Made by a program: the position numbers and the translations under genes. Positions 10,295-21,463 of a DNA stretch of 64,000 bases are shown piece after piece. Under the pieces are notes generated by a model, which saw only the letters and a list, made by a program, of their open reading frames with translations, was not told where the DNA came from and searched no databases. Origin of the DNA: Uloborus plumipes (Eukaryota; Arthropoda; Arachnida; Araneae; Uloboridae); the NCBI GenBank assembly GCA_038373865.1, contig JAXGGA010005166.1, forward strand, positions 1-64,000. The letters are read 5' to 3'. Each line of letters starts with the position of its first letter. The first letter of the stretch is position 1.

Positions 10295-11484
10295 TAAATT
10301 CAAGCTAGCACAGAGGGTTTTTGTAGTTATTTTTTCTGTATCTTGAATATTACGCTACTACAAAATGCAAGAAGCAAATTATTGCAAAGGGCGTTTTTTT
10401 TCATACGTTATTTATCCATTTGATGTAAATATGCACCAATATGCAAAACCTGTTGTGCTAATGAAATCCCACCTAATGAAATCCCCTAGTTTTTAAACAA
10501 AGTTGAATAAAAATCTTCAATCACTCTCACTTTTTAAGGGATTAATTGAAAGCGTGTTACATGAAAGAAAATCAACAATATTTTTGCATGTGACAAAGCT
10601 GCAAATTCAATAAAGCACAAATAATTGAAAAGATCTAGAATGCGAGTGTTTCGGGACCACGTGGGGTCCTCTTCTTTAGGAAATTCCCTGGACTTGATTG
10701 GACAAATTCTAAAATATTTTCTTCCACACAGGAAACTTAACTGAGTATTAATAGCACAGGTCGATTTGATTTGACTATTTTCTATATGCAATTTTTGGCA
10801 TCGTGTGCTAACAGAAACTCATAAAGCAAAGGAAAAACAAGCACAGATACAAGAGAGAGGCGATGGGGAAGATTGCCCCTCTCTTGAGACGTGAAAGCTT
10901 TTTTGATTTTTACAAAATCCTGAGAACACAATATTAGACGATTTTAAATTATGTTTGGGGAAAGTGCTTACCACCAGAAATTTTTTGAAACTGAAGCTCT
11001 AAAATGCAGTTTTAGACGATGGGGTTATTTTATGGAGATGAGATGTCCAAGGGTCTTCTTGCCAAACATATATGATAATCGAAGTCCTAAAAACGTGATT
11101 GTAGACCATCTTTGTTAACGTGTTGACGGATAGGAAAGGATGGGGTAGGGAAACTGAAGTTGGAAAAATGCGATTTTAGATTATCTTGAATAATGTGAGG
11201 AAAAGAAGGGTTTGGGAGCTCCTCTAGAATATTTTTGAAATTGAAATTCTAAAAACGGTGATTCATTCTAAAGAATGCAGAGTAGAGTATGGCTCTAATA
11301 AAAAGACGCTTGACCTCTGACAAGCTCATTTTCGTTCATTCTTGAGGAAAAACATTCTTATATTAGCACGGCACCATTACTGACAAAGCGTGCGCAAAAA
11401 TAGCGCGACATGTTTTATGAAGGAAAAAACAACGAATCAAAATTGTCCAACAAATACATAACTCCTTTTTCTTGACTTGTGTAG

Positions 11485-11702
11485 GTCGTCGGCACTGGAC
11501 TATTGATGTTCACCGCCTTAGCCTGCATAGACCAGAAGAACATGGATATTCCCAAGTGGATGCACCCCATAGTCCTAGGCTTTATGATCTCGGCCTTAGC
11601 CATGTGCTTTGGAGCTAATTGCATGGCTCCTCTCAATCCAGCCAGAGACTTCGCCACGCGGTGCTTCACGGCCGTCGCTGGATACGGAAGCGAAGTGTTC
11701 AG
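11485..11702 (+). CDS. Aquaglyceroporin exon with the second pore motif
   Basis: The exon is 218 bp, with acceptor gtgtag| and donor TTCAG|GTGAGC. It starts in phase 0 (VVGTGLLMFTALACIDQKN) and continues with a transmembrane helix (IVLGFMISALAMCFGANC) and the half-helix motif LNPARDF. The Asp after NPAR is the signature that separates glycerol-conducting from water-only aquaporins, and the Arg is the selectivity-filter residue. The following RCFTAVAGYGSEVF corresponds to the conserved PRLFTA.AGWG..VF block. Two bases are carried into the next exon. Together with 2511-2626 and 12156-12325 it encodes the second half of the channel. Confidence 0.92.
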
Positions 11703-12155
11703 GTGAGCAAGTATTCATTATTACCTGAAATAATTTCGGAAAAGATCTTTGATCTCAGTTAGAGATATTGTTTTGACACAGGAAGATTCATTGACGTAAA
11801 TCTGTAAGATCGGCTTGAGACGGTGAGATGGGGTGGAAATTTTCTCTTCACTTTTCCATTAAAGGTCCGCCATTTAGTTTGGCGATTTGTTTACTTTCCA
11901 CCGTGGCGACTAAAGAAAAATATTTTAAATGATTGGCGATATTTACAAATATATTACAAGCCTAGAGTTGAGAAATTTTCGCCAACTACGAAATTTTTAA
12001 TTTGTAATGCTGATAAAATCAAAAATGCCAAAAATAAAAAATGCACCAAGTGACGCGCCTTTAACGGAAAAGTAGTTTTCTCAAAATTCGAGCCCTACAA
12101 ATTTACTGATCTTTTTTGGGATGCTTTGGCTAAAGATGAGTTTTTGTTTTTGCAG

Positions 12156-12325
12156 CTACCGAAATTATTGGTGGATCGGCCTGGTGGGTCCACACGTGGG
12201 TGCCATCGTCGGCGGCTGGATCTACTTCTTAGGCATCGAGCTACACTTGCCAGATTCTAGAGATGACATGCAGGACCGGACGGGAGAGAGGCACGAACTG
12301 ACTGTCGCTCTGAATAGTAGTAACG
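12156..12325 (+). CDS. Aquaglyceroporin exon, last transmembrane helix and cytoplasmic tail
   Basis: The exon is 170 bp, after the acceptor tttttgcag and before the donor AACG|GTGAGA. Joined in phase to the previous exon it reads SYRNYWWIGLVGPHVGAIVG and GWIYFLGIELHLPD, which is the WWWVPIV.P..G...G...Y....GCHL region of aquaglyceroporins. A polar tail (SRDDMQDRTGERHELTVALNSSN) follows. The exon ends with one base of a split codon, so at least one more coding exon is required. The best candidate is at 15933. Confidence 0.9.
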
Positions 12326-12926
12326 GTGAGATTTTGTTTTCCAAACTAAACATGCAATCTTCCTCAGGAAAGATGGAGATATTGGCAATTTTGATTCTGT
12401 GGTGTCAAACTTCTGCGCCAATGGGAGAGGAATGTTTTTCCTTTTGCATACGTAAACAGGGTTGGGGAAAACCTAGTTGCCATAAAGCAAGAGTTACCAA
12501 ATTAAAAGTATTCACCCCAAAAATGACGAATCAAAACGACCTCGCCAAATAATAAATCTAAATATCCCTTTAAAAACTTTTTCAGACTGCTCGCAGAAAA
12601 TAGTTTTTTTGTTCAGATAATATTTGGTTATCCTTTTTGGAGATATTCTAAATGTGACGAAAAATCTCCATAGCAAAGATATCTAGCAGGCTGTTACAAA
12701 CAAACATGACTATACCTTCGTAAGAAATCGATGAAAAAATTGTTTGGTACATCAAATTTAAGTGATGTGTACTGAAACGAAAAAATAGTGCGACTACAAT
12801 TATTTTCATGGTCGCCAAAACTTGGCGATGATATTACAGTTAGCAGTACACTTTATATTACTTAACAGTTGGAAAGAAAAAAATCGTTCTTAAAAACAGA
12901 AAATGACATATCTCGGTAAAGATTTT

Positions 12927-13114
12927 GGTAGAATCCTAGTTTAAGGTCCGGGTTTGGCGATTTTGCTTAAAGTCGCCAAACAATCCAATCATCCAATGAT
13001 AATTCTATGGTTGCCATTTTGCTTAAAGTCGCCAAACAATCCAATCATCCAATGCTAATTCTGTGGTTGCCAGATTTATTCATTTATCGCCGGACCTTAA
13101 ACTAGGATTCTACC
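12927..13114. repeat. MITE with 25-bp TIRs and 8-bp target duplication, copy 1
   Basis: The 188-bp element is flanked by AAGATTTT on both sides (12919-12926 and 13115-13122). The perfect 25-bp inverted ends begin GGTAGAATCCTAGTTTAAGG. A 56-bp internal segment is tandemly duplicated (from 12961 and from 13017). An 8-bp duplication fits hAT or Merlin-like transposases; the ends starting GG suggest Merlin, but no autonomous partner is present. Confidence 0.85.
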
Positions 13115-13170
13115 AAGATTTTGATTTGAAGTACGTATTGATAACTATAATCCTCCTACTATGTACGTTT

Positions 13171-13331
13171 GGTAAATTTCTACTTTAGGGTCCGGGTTTG
13201 GCGATTTTTTTAGACTATGGGCAGAATTAATAAATGATTGCCAGAAAACCATAAATCTAAATTAGAAACCATAAATCTAATGGTTGCCAGATTTAATAAT
13301 TTATCGCCGGACCTTAAACTAGGATTCATCC
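13171..13331. repeat. MITE, same family, copy 2
   Basis: The 161-bp element is flanked by TGTACGTTT on both sides (13162-13170 and 13332-13340). Ends GGTAAATTTC...GGATTCATCC and the inner GGTCCGGGTTTGGCGATTTT match copy 1. It lies only 57 bp from the end of copy 1. Confidence 0.82.
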
Positions 13332-13556
13332 TGTACGTTTAAATGAACGAATTTAGAAGTTAAAAAATCATTTATTAATACATCTTGAAGATTCAGCCAT
13401 ATCATTTTACAATTGTTCTAGTTCTTCAAGAAGTTTCTTGTGTTACTATACAGACTTGTTTTTCTGATACTTTCCTGCGTTTAAAGTCATGATTATCTCA
13501 TTTTAGAATTTATCTAAGGCTAACGTACTTACTGCAATAAATCACGAAATAAGTTT

Positions 13557-13883
13557 CTATTTCTCAGGTTGGTAATTTTTGTACTGCGTTAACCCTTCAC
13601 ATAGTTCATCAGATACTTTCAGGTGTTTTCCAGAGCTTCTGACAACGATAGTTCTAGGAATGGCACCATATTCTCCCTTCAATGCAACCATCAAGTGGGG
13701 TAATCCAGGAGGTTGGTGCCGATCAGCATCTACGAACAAATCCAAGTCCGATTTGCTGTTTCTTAATCTGTTGAACGCCGCTTGAGAGCGAGTAACGACT
13801 CGGTTGCAAGATATGCCAGGCTTATAAATATCATGAAGTTTCCAGCTGTCTTTAGTGAAGTTGGATCCGTTTTTTCCTTCCAT
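13557..13883 (-). CDS. Unassigned ORF with protein-like composition
   Basis: The frame stays open to 13946 (130 codons); the first ATG is at 13883, giving 108 codons. The product is basic and varied, without the low complexity of the surrounding AT-rich DNA. Visible stretches are SWKLHDIYKPGISCNRVVTR, LDLFVDADRHQPPGLPHL and KGEYGAIPRTIVVRSSGKHL, ending NYQPEK. I do not recognise a family, signal peptide or membrane segment. Base composition is higher in G+C than its flanks. It could be a terminal exon, a retrocopy fragment of a host gene or a piece of a transposon ORF. It lies antisense within the presumed last intron of the aquaglyceroporin gene. No promoter or splice site is clear. Confidence 0.4.
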   Translation of the reverse strand: MEGKNGSNFTKDSWKLHDIYKPGISCNRVVTRSQAAFNRLRNSKSDLDLFVDADRHQPPGLPHLMVALKGEYGAIPRTIVVRSSGKHLKVSDELCEGLTQYKNYQPEK

Positions 13884-15932
13884 GGTCTTTTTGCTATTAA
13901 GTCTTTCTTGGAACTTTTTAGCTTTCAGGATGCAAACGTAGTTTTTTCACCGATGGCTGTCTGAGAGTAACGCAATAATCTAAATTCTGTTCTCACTTGA
14001 AAAATTAAATTTTGAAGAAACTGAAAGTTAGAATTTTGAAACCAAATTTGAACTAACAAAACAGCTGAATTGAATTTATTTTCTAATCTCGTGATATTGA
14101 TATCACGATTGGATATCTTCCACGTTTGAAAATTCAACACATTTCCATGTCTATGTGTGGCTCTACTGTACCTCAATAATTCCAACTGTTTAAAGTTTCT
14201 AAAAAAAAAAATGAATAGACATTCGAAAAAGTGAAATCAAAGCGTCAAAAAGAAAAATTTGCAAACGTTGAGACTTGTAAATCTGATCATCACTCGAAAG
14301 ATTTACAATTAAACAACCATTGATTTTTTTTTTTTAATTTTAAAGAAGACTTAGTTTTTGGCTCTAGGCGACTTTACTCATCTTCTATCTCGACAGCAAC
14401 AGAAATCGTTACACATAGCTATTACGCTTGGTTGTGACGGAAAAAACCTTCATAAAGGTAATAAATTATATCCAAAAGTTTCACGCACGAAGTGCCAGAG
14501 GTAAAAATTATAACCTCCCCTAAGTTTTTTTTTTCTTTAATTTGGTAACATAGACAAACACTTTTATAGACAAAAGTTTACTGAAAGTTAAAGCAGCCAT
14601 TAACTGGGCAAAATGGAAAAAGTCAGTTGCAAAATTATGCTTCTAAAGCTGAATACTGCAACTGATTGAGATTTAAAATTTCATAAAAATCGTTATAAAA
14701 AGTTGATTTTCGAAGAGCTAAGTAGAAAATATTTTTTTTTCCTAATTCAAAAAATGAGATGAATAAAAATGATTCCGAAGAGTAAATTGTAAAAAACAAA
14801 GCAATGGCAGATGCTATTGTGCTCTATGTTCTTCAAAAATTAACACAAAATTTTGATAGGAAAGTCTCTGTGGCTGTTCTGTCCTGGAAAAGAAATAGCA
14901 CCGATAACCTTGAAATTTCGCACAGATTTTTTTCAAATCCCGAAGCATTTTTCTTTTTTTTTTTTTTTTAATTTTGAATGAGATCTTTTTAAATAAATTT
15001 TTATCTAAAAGTGCACATAAATGGCATAATAAGGAGATGCAAGAATTTCCACCTCAATATTCTGTCATTGAAAAGAGCTTTTTTTTTCTGCACAAGATGA
15101 AGTTCATTCCAATTTTAACAACTGGATAAAACGGGAAATGTAAAGTCTTACAATTTAGCGAAACTCTCAGGCTAAAGTCAATTCAGGAACGAAGCTAAAC
15201 AGCAAAATGTTGCTGGTGACTACAAGTTTGGAAATGACTTTTTAAGTGTACAAAATTGTCTTTTGCTATGCCCTTGAACATCTTCTGCACTTATATCTGA
15301 AATTTGGTAGAAGTTAGTTTGGACCCCCTGGGGGAGTTGGGCACCTAAAAGCATTTTGTTACAAATATTTTAATTTAGTTTTTTTTTTCTAGTAGGAGCT
15401 TTATTTTCATATTGTTCTTTTAACGCAAACTTTAATTAAAGCGGTTCCTCGATTTTTGTTCCCTTTTTTTAACAATAATTTAAAATAATATTTCCCTTTG
15501 CTATATTGTACTCGAATTTGAAAGTAACATTAATTAAATTACAATCTTCTTTTCCTATGCATTTTAAGAATTTATTCTGAAAGCTGCTACTTGTAAAGAA
15601 ATTTCGGAAGATAACATGAGATGATCAGAAAAATTAATGCACAACTTTAGGGAAAGAGCTTTTGCTTTCAAAATGCAAAGAATATGAAGCTTGTTATTTA
15701 GAAGTGAAATATGCGCAAGAAGGTTATGCAGAACTTCAACGAGATGCTGCTCATGAGAGTCGAGCATGAAGATCATCGTTTTGATTTCATTTTCAAACCT
15801 TAGTGTAACACAAATAGTAAACATTATTACTTAAATACAACCTCACGTAAAATATATTCTCACAGCGTGTCAAAGAACTATTTGGAATATTTTATACTTA
15901 TTTTTTGACTGATTGGTACTTTTTCTTTTCAG

Positions 15933-15952
15933 ATCGAAAATCAGCTATCTAA
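15933..15952 (+). CDS. Candidate terminal coding exon of the aquaglyceroporin
   Basis: A strong acceptor (tactttttcttttcag) is followed by AT CGA AAA TCA GCT ATC TAA. The pending single base of the exon ending at 12325 completes the first codon, giving DRKSAI and a stop. Phase agreement and the long pyrimidine tract support it; the short coding length does not allow a homology test. The 3' UTR could run to the AATAAA at 16519-16524. The tail could instead end elsewhere if another exon is used. Confidence 0.5.
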
Positions 15953-18009
15953 TGATGAGATACTTTCAAGGGAAGAATCATCAGCATTCAAAAAGCATGT
16001 GACATCATGGAGAAATGAACTATTGATAAAAGAAAACACAAACTGCTTTCATTTACTATAAATTAGAGTAGTATTTATATTTAAAATGGAATCTCAGTGT
16101 TTTAAAAATCAGTGAGGGTATAATTCTCATGCTCGTATTTTTAAACATTTATGAAGGGTAACATTCGAGTGGCCATGTAATGCATAGCTCAAACGTAATT
16201 CAAATGATTTAGTAAACTTCAACAAGAAGTCATTTAAATGTGGTTTGTGTGGCAATATGTTGACTATCCTGTGTCTCGCAGGCCGTGGTTATTTGTCGTA
16301 CCCTAATTAAACATGGCACCCTGAAGCCACATGCAGAAGGTAGTCATCATTCGTAAAATGAAGCAGGCCATCGTTCTTTTCTGCTGTATTCAAAAATGTG
16401 TTGGATTATAAGCAGTTGATTTTTGCCATTGAACATGATGCAACATCACTTACGCTTCCAATGCGAAATTGAATGCACAAGTCTGAAGAATTATAAGATC
16501 AAATTCTATTTTTCAACGAATAAATCTATTTAAGGCAGTATTTATATTCGAAATGGATTTTCACAAATTTCAAAACGCGCATAGTGAAACAAAAGCTCTG
16601 AAGCTCTATTTAACTCAAAGCATCGTTTGAAGATTTTCCTAGAAGTACTCAGGATGGACGGAGTTAGAATTTAACTCGGGCGTGGCAACAGGGGGATCGC
16701 AGGTAGCCATGACTCGGGCATAACTCCGCTTCATTAGGTTCTTTTTATCTGAACTGCATTTAACAGTATTGAGAAATTTTAAACTAAAATTTAGATTATA
16801 TGTAAGACATAACAATTACTTTCAAGGTGAAAGAACTACTTCATTTTACCAGTAAGAAATTGAGGTGAAAAAACTAAAACCGTAAACTAAATTGTTGCTT
16901 CAACTTTCAACTGCCTAAATTTTTTAATCATAAAAAAGCTTAAGACTAAGCGATTTTAAAATTAATATATATATTTAAAAAAAGCAGGAACATTTTAACA
17001 AATCTTTCTTTTGTTATAGGCTAATGAGAAATTAAGGCTAATCAAATATTTAAGGAGGCTTAGTCCCCCCCTTCCCAAGCCTTTTTTAACCATCCATTGT
17101 AGGGCCCCCCCCCCCTCCGCACGATCATTTTGAATAATTGTCTTTTTATGATCTGAATCATCAGAGGCGACATTCTTTTCCAATAATCTTGAGCAGAATT
17201 GCGATTTTGACATAACTATTTTGTGATCCAGTTTATGAATGACTTCTAATGATCTGAACTCCCAGAGGCATTTACATATTTTAATACTAGTATCATAAAC
17301 ATATGCCGTATAATTTTGCTGGAAGTTTTAATATATAGCTGTAATAACAGTTATTTTATAAATATTTATTATATAGTTTGTACATTTTCTTTATGGACTG
17401 TAAGCCATTTGACATGTAAAAGAAACGTATGACCGTTTTGCTTCACTCAGCTGTAATAAGATGAAATACATATTTGTTTTCAGTGTTGCTTCTTTTTTTT
17501 TCGAGTTTGTCCTCAATCTATGCTGCAAAGGGATTTTAAGGTGATTATGATCTCCCGCTAATTCAGCGAACATTTTAGAGATCAAATACAATACGGCGGT
17601 GACATGAAAATAAAACATATATGAATAAATCATTCTATATTATTGAAAATCTGTAAACTTGACATCAAAACCTTCTTGTTGATTGTCCTAGTTTTAGCAG
17701 TTTGATATTTTAATTCATTACACTCATCGCTGGAAATGTAAAGGAATACACCACAATCACCAAACCTTTATCTCTCCTCCAAGAAGAAAGGTGATATGTG
17801 TAGGAAATATTTGTGTTATTCATATTTTTTGTTTTCTTCATATTTGCACTTTTCATTGTAACATTTGAACCAATGAATAAAATTTTCTTCTAGTTTAATG
17901 GTTAAAAAAAAACACACACACACATGCCTGTTTATTTTGTACTTTTCATTCATTTATTAAAAAATTATGTTCATATAATTTTTTAGAAAAAAAGCACTAA
18001 TAAATAAAT
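15953..18009. other. Presumed 3' UTR then non-coding AT-rich DNA
   Basis: The first AATAAA downstream of the candidate stop is at 16519-16524. Beyond it I see no gene. 17050-17110 has G/C homopolymer runs (a C10 run), and there is AT-rich simple sequence near 16970 and 17330-17390. Confidence 0.4.
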
Positions 18010-20601
18010 ATATCGCACATCCAGAATGAAAGGGGCACATCTCAAAAAATGCATTTTTTGGAAATATGTTTAAATAGCGTACCTTAGTACACCTTACATG
18101 AGAAACCGACCCATTTTTTTCTAGTGTTAACAGTCGCAGCTAAAAAGCAACTTATGCCCTTATCATTCTCCAGATTCTGCCGATTGTGAAGGGAGAATTG
18201 AGTTTGAAAGGGGCACATCTTTGATAATCAGAGTTCGCCGAGCGGAATTGGCGCAAATTATGGCTAGTACTTTTTTTTAAAACCAATTAAGAAAACCGTA
18301 ATTTCGCACAAGTTCGTGCACAAGTACTTTATGAAGGGTTCCTTTTTTTTAGAATAAGAAGAATAGTATTATGTAACCTAGCGTCAAATTATTAGGAATT
18401 AAAATTTGATTTAATATCGCTCTGAAATGAAACAGCGATAGGAAGTATCAGTTGACAAAATGTTTCACATTTCAAATAAAATAAATGTATCTAAAAATCC
18501 TTAGAACAATTTTTTTCTTCGAGAAAACTTGCAATATTTTAATATACTAAAATTTCCTATATTTCATACAGTATACATTCTATCATTACAGCTAATTCAA
18601 AAAGAATATAAAAATATTTTTGGTAAAGCTAAGCATCATGACTTCAGTGCATAATTAACCGTTTTAAATTCTACAGTCGAAAAATAAGTGAATCTAATTA
18701 TTTTTTATTAGTTTTGTTTATCAGCTTCTATGCTTTTATATTTAAAAAAATTGCTATTAAATTGAAAACAGTAACGTATTACCTAATTTGTTGATTAAAT
18801 ACTTTTAGAACTATTTTATAACTCTACTACACAGAACCCTTTTTGTTAAATGTTTGTTAAAAGCTACAAACTTGAAAATAACTTTGTCACACATTTAGAA
18901 TTACTATACCTATTTAAGTACAACGTTTAAACTACAAGCAAGGTCAATATTGAGAAACTAAAACACAAAAAAAAAAAAAAAATCTGCAAACAATTTAGAG
19001 ATACGTTATTTTTTTTAATAAATTTGAAATTCTTCGTATTATTTTTTCCCTTCGACTTTTTTGAATAGATTGTCTGCTTTGCGTTTAAACCTTCTGAAAT
19101 GTTAAATCGAATCATTAATAAAGAAAGAAAACTATAATTGCTGTTGACTTTCTGCGCACGTTTTGATCTAAATTCATACCCTGTTAAAGAGCGAAAATTA
19201 AAATTGGTAGTAGAATGTTTACATTCTGAATTTCGGTAAGACCAATTTTATAATGTGCTTAAAACTTAAATCTTGTCTAATTTATTATCAATAAAATTTA
19301 TTTCTTCAATTTTAATGCTATCTGCTGGTTGTTTTTATTCAATGACTTTTAACATGGATACTGCTCTTTTAAACAATTGAAATTCAACGGAATTCTGTAA
19401 CAACTAATCATTCCTGTGAAACTGAACTACAAAGATGGAAATACCAATTACTGTCTAACATTTTTTCGCGAAACCTCCGTTGAATCTGCGCACGCACCAA
19501 GTCTCTTCTGACTCTCTCGAAATAGGGGAGAAAGGCAACGAGGAAGTAGCAAGCGAACAAACACTGAAGGCACTGGGAAGTGCGCATCCTAATCCTATCT
19601 CCCCTTTTTCACATGGAAGCGTTCGTGGCTGCCAGACGCATAATACGCAAACAGACAGTAGTTATTACTTTTTTACTTCCTTGTAAGTAGTACAGGAAGT
19701 AATGTTTTCTCGAAAAGATTTGCATTCAACTGCAGCCTAAATTTCTACTTTACTCATTCTCGAAGGAATGTCTTTTTTTTTGGCGCATCCGACCGTGCAT
19801 ACGTACGTACAAAAGTATAAGCAACTAAAATGCCCTTTTTTCCCCATTATCGAGTTATCACGAGTTGTCTCGTGATGCGTAGGAATCAGGTATAAATCAA
19901 AATCCCTACAAAAAGTAGTGTAAAATTTCGCCTGTAGAAGAGATAAATTTTATGATTTTAAAGTTAATTTAGGCCTTTTCGGATTTCGTAAAATTTCAGC
20001 CACTGTAAGTAATAATGTAAGTATTCCACTTGAAAGATTTTCTTGCAACTCTCAACCCCCCTCTCGTAAGCAGAGTGAAAGAACCCTGGCGTGACATTCT
20101 GAGCATGAAAGGACCTACGTGCCAAATGTGGCTCAAATCCGTTGTAATTTTGGGATTTGTATGAAGAACCCCACTTCCTTGGGGGGAGGCGGTTGCCCCC
20201 ACTCGTGGATAAAAAAAAGGCCCGATATAAATTGCACAAAACATGCATCATTAAAAAATGTAGGTTAAAATCATGACAAGAACTTCAAAAAAAAAAATTA
20301 AATTGTGTATAAACCGATGCCCGTAAGAATAGCTATTTTGAGATGTGCCCCTTTCATTCTCCACGAAAATGGAGAATGAAAGGGGCACTTCTCATTAATT
20401 ACCGACTTATTTAAAATTGACCGGGAAACGCAGACCATAGTCACCTAGCAGAACCTTTAATCAACCAATCAATGAGAGTTTATCTAATTTCAATAGTTAT
20501 TAGAGTCAGGGCAAGGATTTAAAAAACTTTAAAATTTCAAATCGATTTTTCTCAAAACAGCTATTTTGAGATGTGCCCCTTTCATTCTGAATGCGCGATA
20601 T
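18010..20601. repeat. 2.6-kb segment with inverted ends and repeated GAAAGGGGCAC motif
   Basis: The left end (18010-18047) reads ATATCGCACATCCAGAATGA then AAGGGGCACATCTCAAAA. The right end (20564-20601) is its near reverse complement. The core GAAAGGGGCACATCT also occurs at about 18209 and twice as a hairpin at 20336-20391, so the motif marks both termini and subterminal positions. No ORF of a known transposase lies inside, so this would be a non-autonomous element. I cannot see a clean target-site duplication. Confidence 0.6.
19667..19900 (+). repeat. Diverged Helentron-like 5' end
   Basis: The hairpin TTACTTCCTTGTAAGTAGTA/CAGGAAGTAA is followed by the relation 'tttctcgaaaag...gcatacgtacgtac...tatcgagttatcacgagttgtctcgtgat'. 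This matches in layout the elements starting at 29626 and 40040 (hairpin, 'gatcgcgaaaaaaa', then 'gtacgtatg' and 'acgagttttctcgtgac'). It is much more diverged than those two. The 3' end is not recognised. Confidence 0.45.
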
Positions 20602-20685
20602 TTCATAGTAAACAACTTTTACAAATGTAAGCATCATGAATTATTAAAAACAGTTCAAATAAAGTGATTAGTCAGCTTCTCTACA

Positions 20686-21463
20686 TCTATATACATAAAA
20701 GACTACTTTTGTATGCGTATGTCCAGGGTAATCTGCCAAACTACTGAACCGATTTTAACCATTTTTTCACCGTAGATAGCTGCAGTAACAGGGAGCAGGA
20801 TAAGCTATAATTTATTTCTAAAAGGCTTAGTTTAAAAAAGTTATTATGGAAAATAGTAAATTTCATATAGTTTCCCCATTAAATGATTAAATTTTCAGTC
20901 CATTGTTGCAAAAATTTATTGCCTGGCAACAACAATATTAATGGTAATTATAATGAAAATGAACCAAGGCTTCTCTGGAGTAAGTATGAAATGTATAGGG
21001 CATGCTAAAATTCCCATAGTTCCTTGCGCGCTGGGTGTTAAGCACTTCCGGTTATTCCACTGCTGGCTTCTGCCGTTGTTTTGTCTGAGTAATAGAACAT
21101 ATAAACCTTAAAATGCCATGGAACTGCTGCGTCCCTCAATGTTCTGCAACCTCCAAAGCTTGTAAGGAATTATGTTTCCATTCATTTCCAACGGATTCAA
21201 GTGAAAAAAAAAATAATATCTATTCGTTTTTCAAAACCCCTAGCAAGTACGCGAAATTTTGCAGCAGGTATTTTAAAGAAAGTGACTTCTTGACCAAGAA
21301 AACCGGTAAGTGTATGTCATTTCTGTTTTATGCAATTCAGATAGTGAATGTGTTTTGGTGATATTGATAGAATTAGATACATAGTATGTAAATAAAATAT
21401 AAGAAATGGTCCGACTCAGTTTTTGAATGTTGTTCTTATAATTCCTTGCGTTGCATTATACTA
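20686..21463 (+). mobile_element. Helitron-like 5' segment carrying a THAP exon
   Basis: TCTATATACATAAAAGACTA after an A (20685), then 'ctgccaaactactgaaccgattttaacc', is the layout of arthropod Helitron 5' regions. No CTRR/hairpin 3' end of its own is found before the next Helitron begins at 21464. The segment contains the THAP-like exon at 21113-21305, which may be captured host sequence. Boundaries are inferred. Confidence 0.45.
21113..21305 (+). pseudogene. Degenerate THAP-domain first exon
   Basis: The exon opens MPWNCCVPQCSATSKACKEL, then CFHSFPTDSSEKK and KTPSKYAKFCSRYFKESDF, and ends at AAACCG|GTAAGT, a good splice donor. The Cys pair, the FHSFP block and CS.xF...DF are the C2CH zinc-finger layout of THAP domains (DNA binding; found in host regulators and P-element-type transposases). 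Two features argue against function: the final zinc-ligand His is Tyr (CSRYF instead of CS.HF), and the invariant Trp between the two halves is missing. Upstream at 21044-21051 there is an ETS-type ACTTCCGG site, so a promoter may have travelled with it. No second exon is found. Confidence 0.65.

Larger units (their letters stand above)
2627..11484 (+). other. Large transposon-filled intron of the aquaglyceroporin gene
   Basis: The intron runs from GTAACA at 2627 to gtgtag at 11484, about 8.86 kb. Roughly 6.4 kb of it is two insertions: the Ty3-type element at 3284-8428 and the Tc1-type element at 9077-10294. The unique parts (2627-3283, 8429-9074, 10297-11484) hold no recognisable exon. 10860-11260 contains decayed repeats of a 'gaagt(c/t)ctaaaaacg(c/t)gatt' type, typical of old interspersed DNA. 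Confidence 0.7.
12326..15932 (+). other. Probable last intron of the aquaglyceroporin gene
   Basis: This lies between the donor at 12326 and a strong acceptor at 15931-15932. It holds two MITEs (12927-13114 and 13171-13331) and an unassigned minus-strand ORF (13557-13946). The remainder is AT-rich with many homopolymer T runs and no recognised feature. Confidence 0.5.

Noticed and set aside
9527..10297. Several open frames in other frames across the Tc1 transposase
   Set aside because: Shadows of the intact 348-codon transposase, which has all catalytic motifs.
11860..12063. Possible inverted pair TTAAAGGTCCGCC / GGCGCGTCAC..TTTAA in the aquaporin intron
   Set aside because: Similarity between the ends stops after about 8 bp and no target duplication is seen.
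12121..12552. 143-codon ORF over the third aquaporin exon
   Set aside because: It only reads through both splice sites; the exon boundaries and phases at 12156 and 12325 explain the conserved part.
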